Shown in pieces: positions 37,554 to 46,000 of a stretch of 64,000 nucleotides of DNA. The notes beneath the pieces are model-generated. The model did not search any database, had not been told where the DNA came from, and was given only the letters and a program-made list of their open reading frames with translations. Position numbers and translations under genes: made by a program. Source of the DNA: Prevotella scopos JCM 17725 (GTDB taxonomy: Bacteria > Bacteroidota > Bacteroidia > Bacteroidales > Bacteroidaceae); the NCBI RefSeq assembly GCF_018127785.1, contig NZ_CP072389.1, positions 868,001 to 932,000 on the forward strand, given 5' to 3'. Each line of letters starts with the position of its first letter. Position 1 is the first letter of the stretch.

Positions 37554-37620
37554 AGTTTGAACTTTGAACTTTGAAGTTTGAACTTTGAAGTTTGAACTTT
37601 GAAGTTTGAACTTTGAACTT
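37548..37620. repeat. TTTGAAC/TTTGAAG tandem tract at the TPR gene stop
   Basis: About eight alternating AGTTTGAACTTTGA units begin at the TGA of the TPR gene and fade into related sequence up to about 37680. Very like the tract at the ABC-F stop (11040-11130). Confidence 0.75.
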
Positions 37621-37727
37621 TATGATTAGCGTTTAACCTTTGAGTTTTCGACCCTTTGAACATTGAGTTTAACCTTGAACTATATCGGTAATCAAATTTA
37701 TGACGTACTGATGAAAATTCCGTTCGA

Positions 37728-37812
37728 ATAATTATGAATCGTAAATTATGAATACTAAATTAACATTAGTAATCATAATTATGAATTATGAATTATAAAT
37801 TATGAATTAAAA
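37728..37812. repeat. ATTATGAATT tandem tract upstream of thrS
   Basis: Degenerate copies of ATTATGAATT (about 10 bp), best preserved at 37775-37808, ending just before the thrS -7 box. Very AT-rich, so it may act as an upstream element of the promoter. Confidence 0.65.
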
Positions 37813-37816
37813 ATTG

Positions 37817-37824
37817 TACCTTTG
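37817..37824 (+). promoter_or_regulatory. -7 box for thrS
   Basis: TACCTTTG, 34 bp before the ATG. No TTG at the expected distance; the region there is the ATTATGAATT tract. Confidence 0.5.
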
Positions 37825-37858
37825 CCACAACATTTGATTTATAAAACTAATTTGTAGT

Positions 37859-39808
37859 ATGGTTAAAATCACTTTCCCAGATGGTTCCGTTCGTGAATAC
37901 GAACAGGGCGTAACTGGTTATCAAATCGCCGAGAGTATTTCGCCGGCTCTCGCCCGTGACGTTGTATCTTGCGGTGTAAATGGCGTAACAACAGAACTCA
38001 ATCGTCCTATCAATGAGGACGCAAGTATCGCACTTTACAGGTTCGATGACGAAGAAGGTAAGCATACCTTCTGGCACACCTCTGCCCACCTCCTTGCTGA
38101 GGCATTGCAAGAGCTTTACCCAGGCATTCAGTTTGGTTTTGGTCCTGCAATTGAAAATGGTTTCTTCTATGACGTGATGCCTGCAGAAGGTCAAACAATC
38201 TCTGAGAATGACTTCCCAAAGATTGAGAAGAAGATGCTCGAACTTGCAAAGAAGAATGAGCCCGTTATTCGTCGTGATGTCTCTAAGGCTGATGCTGTGA
38301 AAGAATTCACCGCTGATGGTCAGGAATATAAGGTGGAGCACATCGTTGAAGACCTCGAAGATGGCACCATCTCAACATATACTCAAGGACACTTCACCGA
38401 CCTTTGTCGTGGCCCTCACCTCGTTTCAACAGGTGCTATCAAGGCTGTAAAGATTACTAGCGCTGCTGGAGCTTTCTGGCGTGGAGATGCGAAGCGCGAG
38501 CAAATGACACGTATCTATGGTATCACCTTCCCAAAGAAGAAGATGCTTGATGAATACCTTGTTATGCTCGAAGAGGCTAAGAAGCGCGACCACCGTAAGA
38601 TTGGCAAGGAAATGGAACTTTTCATGTTCTCTGAGCGTGTTGGTAAGGGTCTTCCTATCTGGTTGCCAAAGGGAACACAGTTGCGCCTGCGCTTGCAGGA
38701 CCTTCTGCGTCGTCTCCTCAAGCCTTACAACTATCAAGAAGTTATCACACCAGGTATCGGTGGCAAGAATCTCTACGTAACTTCTGGTCACTATGCACAC
38801 TATGGCAAGGATGCTTTCCAGCCAATCCATACACCAGAGGAGGACGAAGAGTATATGCTCAAGCCAATGAACTGTCCTCACCACTGTGAGATTTACGCTT
38901 ACAAACCACGTTCTTACAAAGATCTCCCACTGCGTATCGCAGAGTTCGGAACCGTGTTCCGCTACGAGAAGAGTGGTGAGCTTCACGGACTTACACGTGT
39001 TCGCACCTTCACTCAGGATGATGCACATATCTTCGTGCGTCCTGACCAGGTAAAGGCAGAGTTTGAGAACAATATCGATATTATCCTCAAGGTGTTCAAG
39101 ACCTTCGGTTTCGATAACTATGAGGCACAGATTTCTCTCCGCGACCCAGAGGATAAGGAGAAGTATATCGGTTCTGACGAGGTTTGGGAAGAGAGCGAAG
39201 CAGCTATCAAGGAAGCATGTGCAGAGAAGGGTCTCAACGCTCGTGTAGAGTTGGGCGAGGCAGCGTTCTACGGTCCTAAGCTCGACTTCATGGTGAAGGA
39301 TGCTATCGGTCGTCGTTGGCAGCTCGGTACTATTCAGGTAGACTATAACCTCCCTAACCGCTTCAAACTCGAATATACAGCAGAAGACAACTCTAAGAAG
39401 ACACCAGTGATGGTTCACCGTGCACCATTCGGTTCACTCGAGCGTTTCACAGCTGTTCTTATCGAGCACACAGCAGGTCACTTCCCACTCTGGTTGACAC
39501 CTGATCAGGTTGCTATCCTCCCAATCTCTGAGAAGTATAACGACTATGCTCAGAAGGTGAAGGCTTACTTCGATGCTCACGACGTACGTTCAATCATGGA
39601 CGACCGCAACGAGAAGATTGGTCGCAAGATTCGCGACAACGAGCTCAAGCGTGTTCCTTACATGGTTATCGTTGGCGAGAAAGAGGCTGCCGAGGGTCTG
39701 GTGTCAATGCGTCAGCAGGGCGGTGGCGAGCAGGCTACTATGACAATGGAAGCCTTCGCTGAGCGTATCAACAACGAGGTTGCTGAACAGCTGAAGGAGT
39801 TGGATTAA
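37859..39808 (+). CDS. thrS: Threonyl-tRNA synthetase
   Basis: Class II synthetase charging tRNA-Thr. 649 residues, normal. TGS domain (1-60, [19 protein letters not shown]), editing domain with [13 protein letters not shown] and the [11 protein letters not shown] segment, catalytic core with [11 protein letters not shown] (zinc-binding Cys), [24 protein letters not shown] and [11 protein letters not shown], and the anticodon-binding C-terminus ([23 protein letters not shown]). The infC-rpmI-rplT genes that often follow thrS in Bacteroidota are absent here; repeats and a MITE follow instead. Confidence 0.97.
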   Translation: MVKITFPDGSVREYEQGVTGYQIAESISPALARDVVSCGVNGVTTELNRPINEDASIALYRFDDEEGKHTFWHTSAHLLAEALQELYPGIQFGFGPAIENGFFYDVMPAEGQTISENDFPKIEKKMLELAKKNEPVIRRDVSKADAVKEFTADGQEYKVEHIVEDLEDGTISTYTQGHFTDLCRGPHLVSTGAIKAVKITSAAGAFWRGDAKREQMTRIYGITFPKKKMLDEYLVMLEEAKKRDHRKIGKEMELFMFSERVGKGLPIWLPKGTQLRLRLQDLLRRLLKPYNYQEVITPGIGGKNLYVTSGHYAHYGKDAFQPIHTPEEDEEYMLKPMNCPHHCEIYAYKPRSYKDLPLRIAEFGTVFRYEKSGELHGLTRVRTFTQDDAHIFVRPDQVKAEFENNIDIILKVFKTFGFDNYEAQISLRDPEDKEKYIGSDEVWEESEAAIKEACAEKGLNARVELGEAAFYGPKLDFMVKDAIGRRWQLGTIQVDYNLPNRFKLEYTAEDNSKKTPVMVHRAPFGSLERFTAVLIEHTAGHFPLWLTPDQVAILPISEKYNDYAQKVKAYFDAHDVRSIMDDRNEKIGRKIRDNELKRVPYMVIVGEKEAAEGLVSMRQQGGGEQATMTMEAFAERINNEVAEQLKELD

Positions 39809-39840
39809 GAAAGGAGAAGAACAACAACGACAACGGACTG

Positions 39841-39879
39841 GCCCCTCCCCTTTGCCCCTCCCCCGTAGGGAGGGGAGTG
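39841..39879. repeat. Single GC-rich repeat arm downstream of thrS
   Basis: GCCCCTCCCCTTTGCCCCTC then CCCCGTAGGGAGGGGAGTG; same subtype as the pair at 5696-5837. The rest of 39880-40036 shows no gene. Confidence 0.75.
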
Positions 39880-40036
39880 AATACTGCGATATCCCTATTA
39901 TGTAGGGTATGTAGTGATATGATAATAACTTATTTGCAGGGGGAGAACAGAAGTTGGAAATCCTTCGCCTTTAGAGGCTAACATATTATGACCTTCGTGG
40001 TCTTCCCCTCTCACTACGAGAGAAGAAAAACATTAT

Positions 40037-40065
40037 GCGGCATCCCTTAGTGGGTGCCGCTTTTT
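40037..40065 (+). terminator. Rho-independent terminator downstream of thrS
   Basis: GCGGCA-T-CCC pairs with GGG-TGCCGC around TTAGT, followed by TTTTT. It lies 230 bp after the thrS stop, directly before the MITE. Confidence 0.8.
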
Positions 40066-40077
40066 ATTTATAAGTTT

Positions 40078-40317
40078 GGTTCTATAACGAATCGTGTGGG
40101 TTGTGTGTTGATATTCCGCACGAGTGGTGCTGCGGATGGTATGCACCACATGTGCGGAGGATTAACACCATCGCTGTATATGGAAGGGTAGGGATTTAAT
40201 GTGCGTTAAGCGTATTAAAACGAAGGTCAATTTGGAGTTGTGTTTCGTTGGAGGCTATACTTTTTGACAATATTTTAGGCTCTATGACGAATTACCCACA
40301 CGATTCGTTATAGAGCC
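40078..40317 (-). mobile_element. MITE-like element, copy C, with perfect 8-bp target duplication
   Basis: 240 bp. The 24-bp terminal inverted repeats (left start GGTTCTATAACGAATCGTGT) differ at one position. The right end itself folds as a hairpin (GGCTCTATGACGAAT / ATTCGTTATAGAGCC). Both flanks read ATAAGTTT (40070-40077 and 40318-40325), a perfect 8-bp duplication. The interior is colinear with copy B in inverse orientation but carries only one full 22-bp unit. No transposase. Confidence 0.9.
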
Positions 40318-40413
40318 ATAAGTTTTAAAAAAATTATGCAATAAGACCACTACTTTCAACCTAACTAAAAGGTTATTATACAGAGACTTATAACGTCTTT
40401 AGATATGAATCTA

Positions 40414-41622
40414 TTAACGTAACTTATAGCCCTTAAATGCATAGAACATAATGTAGCCAAAGCATACAAAGCAAAGACCATAGGCATATCGAGCATCTGA
40501 AACATCCTTTAAAAGACCAAACAACACTGTAATTGCTGCTCCACCGATAAGTCCCATCGTCAAGAGTGATGAACCCTTCTTGGTAAACTTACCCAAATCC
40601 ATCAATGCCAAAGGCCAAAACGCTGGCCACATCAGTGAACATCCTAAAGCCATGACACCGACACTATATATACTGTAAACTCCAGGAAGAAGAACAACAA
40701 GAGTCGTTCCCAACAAGGCTACGAATGAACAAATCTGCAAAGCACGTGTCTGAGAAAGATACTTAGGAATCAGAATGATTCCTGCTATATATCCAATACT
40801 AATACTAATCGGAGTTATCCAAGAATAGTTTTCTGGATGAGCAAGTCCTAACTCATTCGCATAGTCAATGAGCGTTCCCAACACGATAGTCTCTGCACCA
40901 ACATAAAAGAAGATGGCAATAGCACCCAGAACCAAGTGTGGGAACTGGAAAACAGACTTCTTACTGTTTGCATAAGCAGATACTTCTTGGTCAACCTCAT
41001 CAGTCTCACTGCTATCCTCACCCGCTGCTTTCACCTCTGGCAATGGCGACAAAAGAGCCACTACACCTAAAGCAACGAACAGACAAATAATCACAGCAAA
41101 AGGTTTACCTAAATCATCTATAGCAACACTACCTGAAGCACCTGCGAAAAGAGCAATAAAGAGGGGTGACACTGGCCAAGCTAACTTGTTGATCATACCC
41201 ATAATAGAGATACGCTTTGCAGCACTCTCCGTTGGTCCTAATATCGTAACATAAGGATTTATAGCTGCCTGCAAGAAGGTGTTAGCTGTTCCACAGAAAA
41301 AGGAAGCTGTCAAAAATAAAGGAAAACTCTTTGCATCTGCCGAGAAAATAAACACTCCAAAAGCTACGGCAAACATTCCGAACGCAATAGCCATCGTACG
41401 CTTATATCCTATCTTGCTGATTAACATTCCCGCAGGATAGCCAAAGATAAGGAATGGCAAGAATGTTGCACCAATGAGCATATATGCTTCCATTGAAGAA
41501 ACGCTTAACGACACCTTCAATACTGGAACCAACAATGAATTTATACCCAAGGAAAATCCACAAGTGAAAAACATAAGCCCTAAGAATGCCATAGGGACAA
41601 GGAAACTCTTTTGTTCTTTCAT
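40414..41622 (-). CDS. FucP/GluP-family sugar:proton symporter
   Basis: Inner-membrane sugar transporter of the major facilitator superfamily. 402 residues from ATG at 41622 (MKEQKSFLVPM); an upstream ATG at 41658 would add 12. About 12 membrane helices. Family features include FFTCGFSLGINSLLVPVLK, FGYPAGMLISKIGYKRTM, NTFLQAAINPYVTILGP and ETIVLGTLIDYANE. The acidic loop (SSETDEVDQEVS) is the central cytoplasmic linker. Monocistronic; a -7 box TACCTTTG is at 41875-41882 with no clear partner. The exact sugar cannot be told. Confidence 0.9.
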   Translation of the reverse strand: MKEQKSFLVPMAFLGLMFFTCGFSLGINSLLVPVLKVSLSVSSMEAYMLIGATFLPFLIFGYPAGMLISKIGYKRTMAIAFGMFAVAFGVFIFSADAKSFPLFLTASFFCGTANTFLQAAINPYVTILGPTESAAKRISIMGMINKLAWPVSPLFIALFAGASGSVAIDDLGKPFAVIICLFVALGVVALLSPLPEVKAAGEDSSETDEVDQEVSAYANSKKSVFQFPHLVLGAIAIFFYVGAETIVLGTLIDYANELGLAHPENYSWITPISISIGYIAGIILIPKYLSQTRALQICSFVALLGTTLVVLLPGVYSIYSVGVMALGCSLMWPAFWPLALMDLGKFTKKGSSLLTMGLIGGAAITVLFGLLKDVSDARYAYGLCFVCFGYIMFYAFKGYKLR

Positions 41623-41888
41623 AAGTCTACTATGCAACACTATTGATGAATACTTCACTTAAATAATATGGGACAACATGACATCTTCTTTTGTTGATTA
41701 GAGTAATGTTATGTCCACGAACAAATCCCTAAAACCTATCATCAACAACTGACATACTCCATCATATTAAACTGTTGGAAGACCCAACAAATTTTATCCT
41801 GTATTCTGCCATTTCAAGATAAAACCTAACCCAAGTGTTGCAATAAAAGTCACATTAAATCTTGATTGACGATGCAAAGGTATAAAAA

Positions 41889-41929
41889 AAACGCGAAAAA
41901 CTATCACAACTTGATATTTTTTCGCGTTT
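41889..41929 (-). terminator. Terminator downstream of ispH
   Basis: AAACGCGAAAAA pairs with TTTTTCGCGTTT, and on the minus strand it is followed by TTTTTTTATA. It lies 30 bp past the ispH stop. The rest of 41623-41958 holds only the transporter's promoter region. Confidence 0.8.
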
Positions 41930-41958
41930 AATCTCTTTGTTTGAGGATTATAAAGCTA

Positions 41959-42966
41959 TTATTTCGTACGCCTGAGTATCTCATCACGGCATTCTTCCAT
42001 CAGCCATTTTGGCGTACTCGTAGCCCCACAGATACCTACTGTTTCAACTCCTTCAAACCAACTCATGTCAATTTCGTCTGCACTCTCAACTTGATGGGAG
42101 TTTGGGTTTACACTCAAACATTCGTGAAAGAGGACCTTACCATTTGAACTCTTACGGCCTGCCACAAAGAGAATCAAATCGTGACGAGCGGCAAAGGTAG
42201 AAATGTTTGGCATACGATTAGCGACCTGTCGGCAGATTGTATCGAAGCTTTGGAACTTTGCTTTGGGTGAGATATGACTTTGAATGTATTCGATAATCTT
42301 ATGAAACTCATCCAAACTCTTTGTCGTCTGTGAGTAGAGATAGATGTCATTATTAAAGTCTAACGCCTTAACATCTTCAAACTTCTCTATCACAATCGCC
42401 TGACTATGGGTCTGACCAACAAGTCCAAGCACCTCGGCATGACCATTCTTTCCAAAGATAACAATGGAAGAGGAGGCACTAAGCTCTTGTCCCTCGCCTA
42501 CTGCAGGAGGAAGAGAAACAGAAGAAGTAGAGGTTTCCACCGCTTCATTCGTTACTGGTTTAAGGCTTGAAGGTTCATCAACAGTAGCTCCGCCCTTTGA
42601 AGATATCATATAAGAAGGTTGACGACCTTTCTCATACTGTGTCTTAATACGACGTTGGAGGGCAAGAACCACAGGGCAAGTAGCATCGATAATCTCAATG
42701 TTATTACGTCTTGCAAGCTCGTAAGTCTCAGGTGGTTCGCCATGTGCACGCAGCAAAACCTTCACGTTATGAAGCTCGCGCATCTGCTCATGATTAATCG
42801 TGATGAGCCCTTTCTTTGTGAGGCGTTCCACCTCCATACTGTTATGTACAATATCACCTAAGCAATAGAGTTTGGTACCCTTTGCCAATTCTTCTTCGGC
42901 TTTCTTAATGGCAGTGGTCACACCGAAGCAGAAGCCACTACCGTTATCGATTTCTATCTGAAGCAT
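41959..42966 (-). CDS. ispH: 4-hydroxy-3-methylbut-2-enyl diphosphate reductase with insertion
   Basis: Last enzyme of the MEP isoprenoid pathway, a [4Fe-4S] protein. Cluster Cys in GSGFCFGVTTAI (Cys13), DATCPVV and DTICRQVANRM. Also GKNGHAEVLGLVGQTH and CGATSTPKWLMEE. 335 residues against roughly 290 in relatives. The extra 45 or so (about 118-163) contain SLPPAVGEGQ, resembling the SLPL(A/S)GE peptides made by GC-rich repeats elsewhere, so an old in-frame insertion is likely. Confidence 0.94.
   Translation of the reverse strand: MLQIEIDNGSGFCFGVTTAIKKAEEELAKGTKLYCLGDIVHNSMEVERLTKKGLITINHEQMRELHNVKVLLRAHGEPPETYELARRNNIEIIDATCPVVLALQRRIKTQYEKGRQPSYMISSKGGATVDEPSSLKPVTNEAVETSTSSVSLPPAVGEGQELSASSSIVIFGKNGHAEVLGLVGQTHSQAIVIEKFEDVKALDFNNDIYLYSQTTKSLDEFHKIIEYIQSHISPKAKFQSFDTICRQVANRMPNISTFAARHDLILFVAGRKSSNGKVLFHECLSVNPNSHQVESADEIDMSWFEGVETVGICGATSTPKWLMEECRDEILRRTK
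42470..42610. repeat. Degenerate repeat-derived insertion in ispH
   Basis: Minus strand TCTCTTCCTCCTGCAGTAGG then CGAGGGACAAGAG aligns loosely with the tex arm CTCTCCCTCTTGCGGGGGAG. Assignment to the family is tentative. Confidence 0.4.
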
Positions 42967-43044
42967 TTCTTCTTTTTGGAGTTAAAGAGTTGAGAAGTTA
43001 GGGAGAGTTAAGACAACACCCCTACTTCACAACGCTATCTAATA

Positions 43045-43092
43045 ACTTATTCACTTGTCAACTCATAAAACTTGTAAACTTGTTTACTCGTC
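43045..43092. repeat. Short repeat tract at the 3' end of the alpha-2-macroglobulin gene
   Basis: Degenerate units of ACTTGTCAACT / ACTTGTAAACT / ACTCGTCAACTT, overlapping the stop codon at 43084. Confidence 0.45.
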
Positions 43093-46000
43093 AACTTGAA
43101 TAACTTCTGCGCCTGTACGTCCGCTATACTCTGGTGCGTATGCACATTGCGCAGTGCAGGTTCCTGTCTGATAAACACCTGCTCGGTCAATATAATATTC
43201 TGTTTCAACGACATGCTTACCCTTTGCCATCTGGTCGAAGTAGTAATTAGTCGTGTAATCCTTTGGAGCAATGTAATATCCCCAACGATAACCACTCAAC
43301 TGACTAACAGGCTCGAGGCAGGCAGCACGCTTGTCAACAACCTGTACGAAGTCGTAATCACGGTCAGCAATTATCGTCAAACGGATACGCACCTTGTCAC
43401 CAACTTTGAGGTTCTTACCTCTCTTCAACAACACACTATCAACCATTACCTCACGTTTAATCTTCAAGCCAGATGAAGCATCAGAGATATCTGTTGACGT
43501 CTGGAAGAACTGTGCATAGACAGCACCCCAACTTGTGCCAGTGCTTGCCTTGCTAATAACCAAATCATGACTTTCAGACGATTGGAAATCAACTGGCTGT
43601 GTAGCCTTCACATAACCCAACCCTGCTGTAGGCTGTGTTGTCTGCAATGGTTTGTTATCAAGCATCAACGTAGCATGCTCTCCATTCTGCATCAACCAAT
43701 TGCCATTGTTCATAAATGCCCAAATAGCATTCACTGAGTTCAATGGTGTATCCCAAGCCTGCGTACGCTTCTCCTGCAAGAGCCAACGCTGCATCTCAAC
43801 AAGCGTCTTACCATCAGTTGGAGTAATTGTCTTTATCGCCTCAATAGCAGCCACCTCTGTTGGAATCTTATAATCACGCCAGCTGTAATAAGCGTTTTTA
43901 GAATCGAAGTAACGTCCCTTTTCCTCCGTATAAACTGTATATTCCTTGATACTCTGCAGGTATTCACGCGCCTTCTCAACCTTACCATACTGCTGAAGGA
44001 TTACAGCTGTATTCGCTTTACCGTAGATAGTTAAGTCCGTAGGCTTCTTGGTCAAGCGGTCGATGAGGTACTTTATGTCATTTGTAGCTCGGTCATGATA
44101 GAACAAAGCATTGGTGTAAAGATAATCACAGAGTGCGTCAGAAGGGAACAATGTTGTGTTATACTTCTTCTCATCACGCTTCATTTCAGCCACACACTTT
44201 GCCACCATCCTATCCATAAATCGGAAAGAAGCTTTGATCATATTTGTTACCTCTGGGCTTGGACTTGTAAGATTTTGCAAACGAGCAAGTGTCTTCGTCA
44301 CCGCAACAGTCATATAAAGACTTCCCTTCATTCCTGGCCACCAAGAGAACGAACCATCAGAGTTTTGCAGTTTCTTTAGACTTGAGAATGTTGATGACAA
44401 TTTATTCTGCAATTGATTCTCATCGAGGAAGCGCACGAGTTGCTGTTTTTGTTCGCTTTCATTCTTAGCATCCATTACCCAAGGAGTCTCATCAAGTGTC
44501 AAGGTTTTGAGTTCTTGATTCTTCTCCAAAGCCGACATCATTGACGTTTCCTTACCTGTCTCCTTCTTCCATTGCTCGATTGTCTGCTTAATCGATGGGG
44601 AAGTACTCATAATCTGCTTACCCAAACGATTTGCATAATAAGCCGAAACAAGACTGATAGCATTCTTTTCACTCGCATCTGCAACATAAGGCAAGGCTTG
44701 AATCATCAGCCAATTAGGGTTATTGGTATATTCTACTGTCAGCTTTTGGTCCGTACTCTTCTTTGGGAAAAGCTTACCAACATTAATCGTCTTCACCCCT
44801 GCTTCATTCTGTGTGAATGGATAGGTGTTTGTTACATACTCCTTATTCTGAAGTACTGACAGGTAATGTTGCTCACCATCAGAGAAACCATCGCCTTCAA
44901 CCGTAAAGCGAACAATGAGTAAAGACTGGTCAGCTGTAAGCTGATTGGCATTCTTCGCCAACAATGAAGCTAAGCTATAAGTTGCTGAACCACTCCCCTG
45001 CGCTTTCAAGACAACAGCTTTACTGTCTGTAAAGAGCACCTTCTCAGTTGCTGGATCAAGGATTTCAATCTTTGCTTTTGCATTGATAGCCTTGTCAGAC
45101 TGATTGAACAAACGAGCAGAAACCATTGCTTCGTCACCCATACGGACAAAGCGAGGCATATTAGGCTGCACCATCAATGTCTTCTGAGCAACGATATCAT
45201 CGGAAAGGAAGCCATTGTTCATATCCTCATCATGTGCCAATCCCATGAAACGCCAAGTAGTAAGGCTCTCTGGAAGCGTAAACTTAATACTTACATTACC
45301 CTTTCCATCCGTCTGCAACTGTGGATAAAAGAAGGCTGTCTCATTGAGATTCTCACGCATAGAAGGCTTTATATTCTTCGGTTCGTCCTTCTCTTGTTTT
45401 ATCTCCTCATCTTTCTTGACAACAGGAGCAGTAAATTTCACTTTCATTTCCTTAGTAGGTCCAAATCCAACCTTAACGACCTCATTCATAGAAGACTCCT
45501 TTGCCAAAGCCATTGACTTAACGACACGTGTCATGCTTACCATTCGGTCTTCTCTTGCTGAATAAATATAAGCATCTGGCGTATCATAATCTTCTAAGAA
45601 GCGACTATCAAATCTCGAAAAAGACAACAGTTCTACATCAAAAGGTTTGATATTAGCTTCCCATGAAAGACCCAAACCTGAATAATCAGAACTCTCCCAA
45701 TTAACAGATGTATAGTTAAGCGAGAAGAAGTTGCCCAAGTACCATGAATTAGACAAGAACTGATCAAGACTCTTATCATAAAGTGTTGCCATCAGTTGAG
45801 CATTGGCAGCCTTGCCATCAGGACGATTAATGGTTACTGTCCATTCCTCTTGCTGTCCTGGAATAAGTTTATTACGGAATGTCTTCCATTTTACTATCAA
45901 ACTCTTATCTGGTAACGGACGCGTAATCCTCTCTGAATGAGAATACATAATACCATTCTTTACCCAAGCATAATTAAGAAAGATCTCATCACCATATTCT

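Noticed and set aside
38426..39418. Long antisense open frame (330 codons) across thrS
   Set aside because: Explained by codon bias of the well-supported thrS gene on the other strand; the product has no domain and no promoter.
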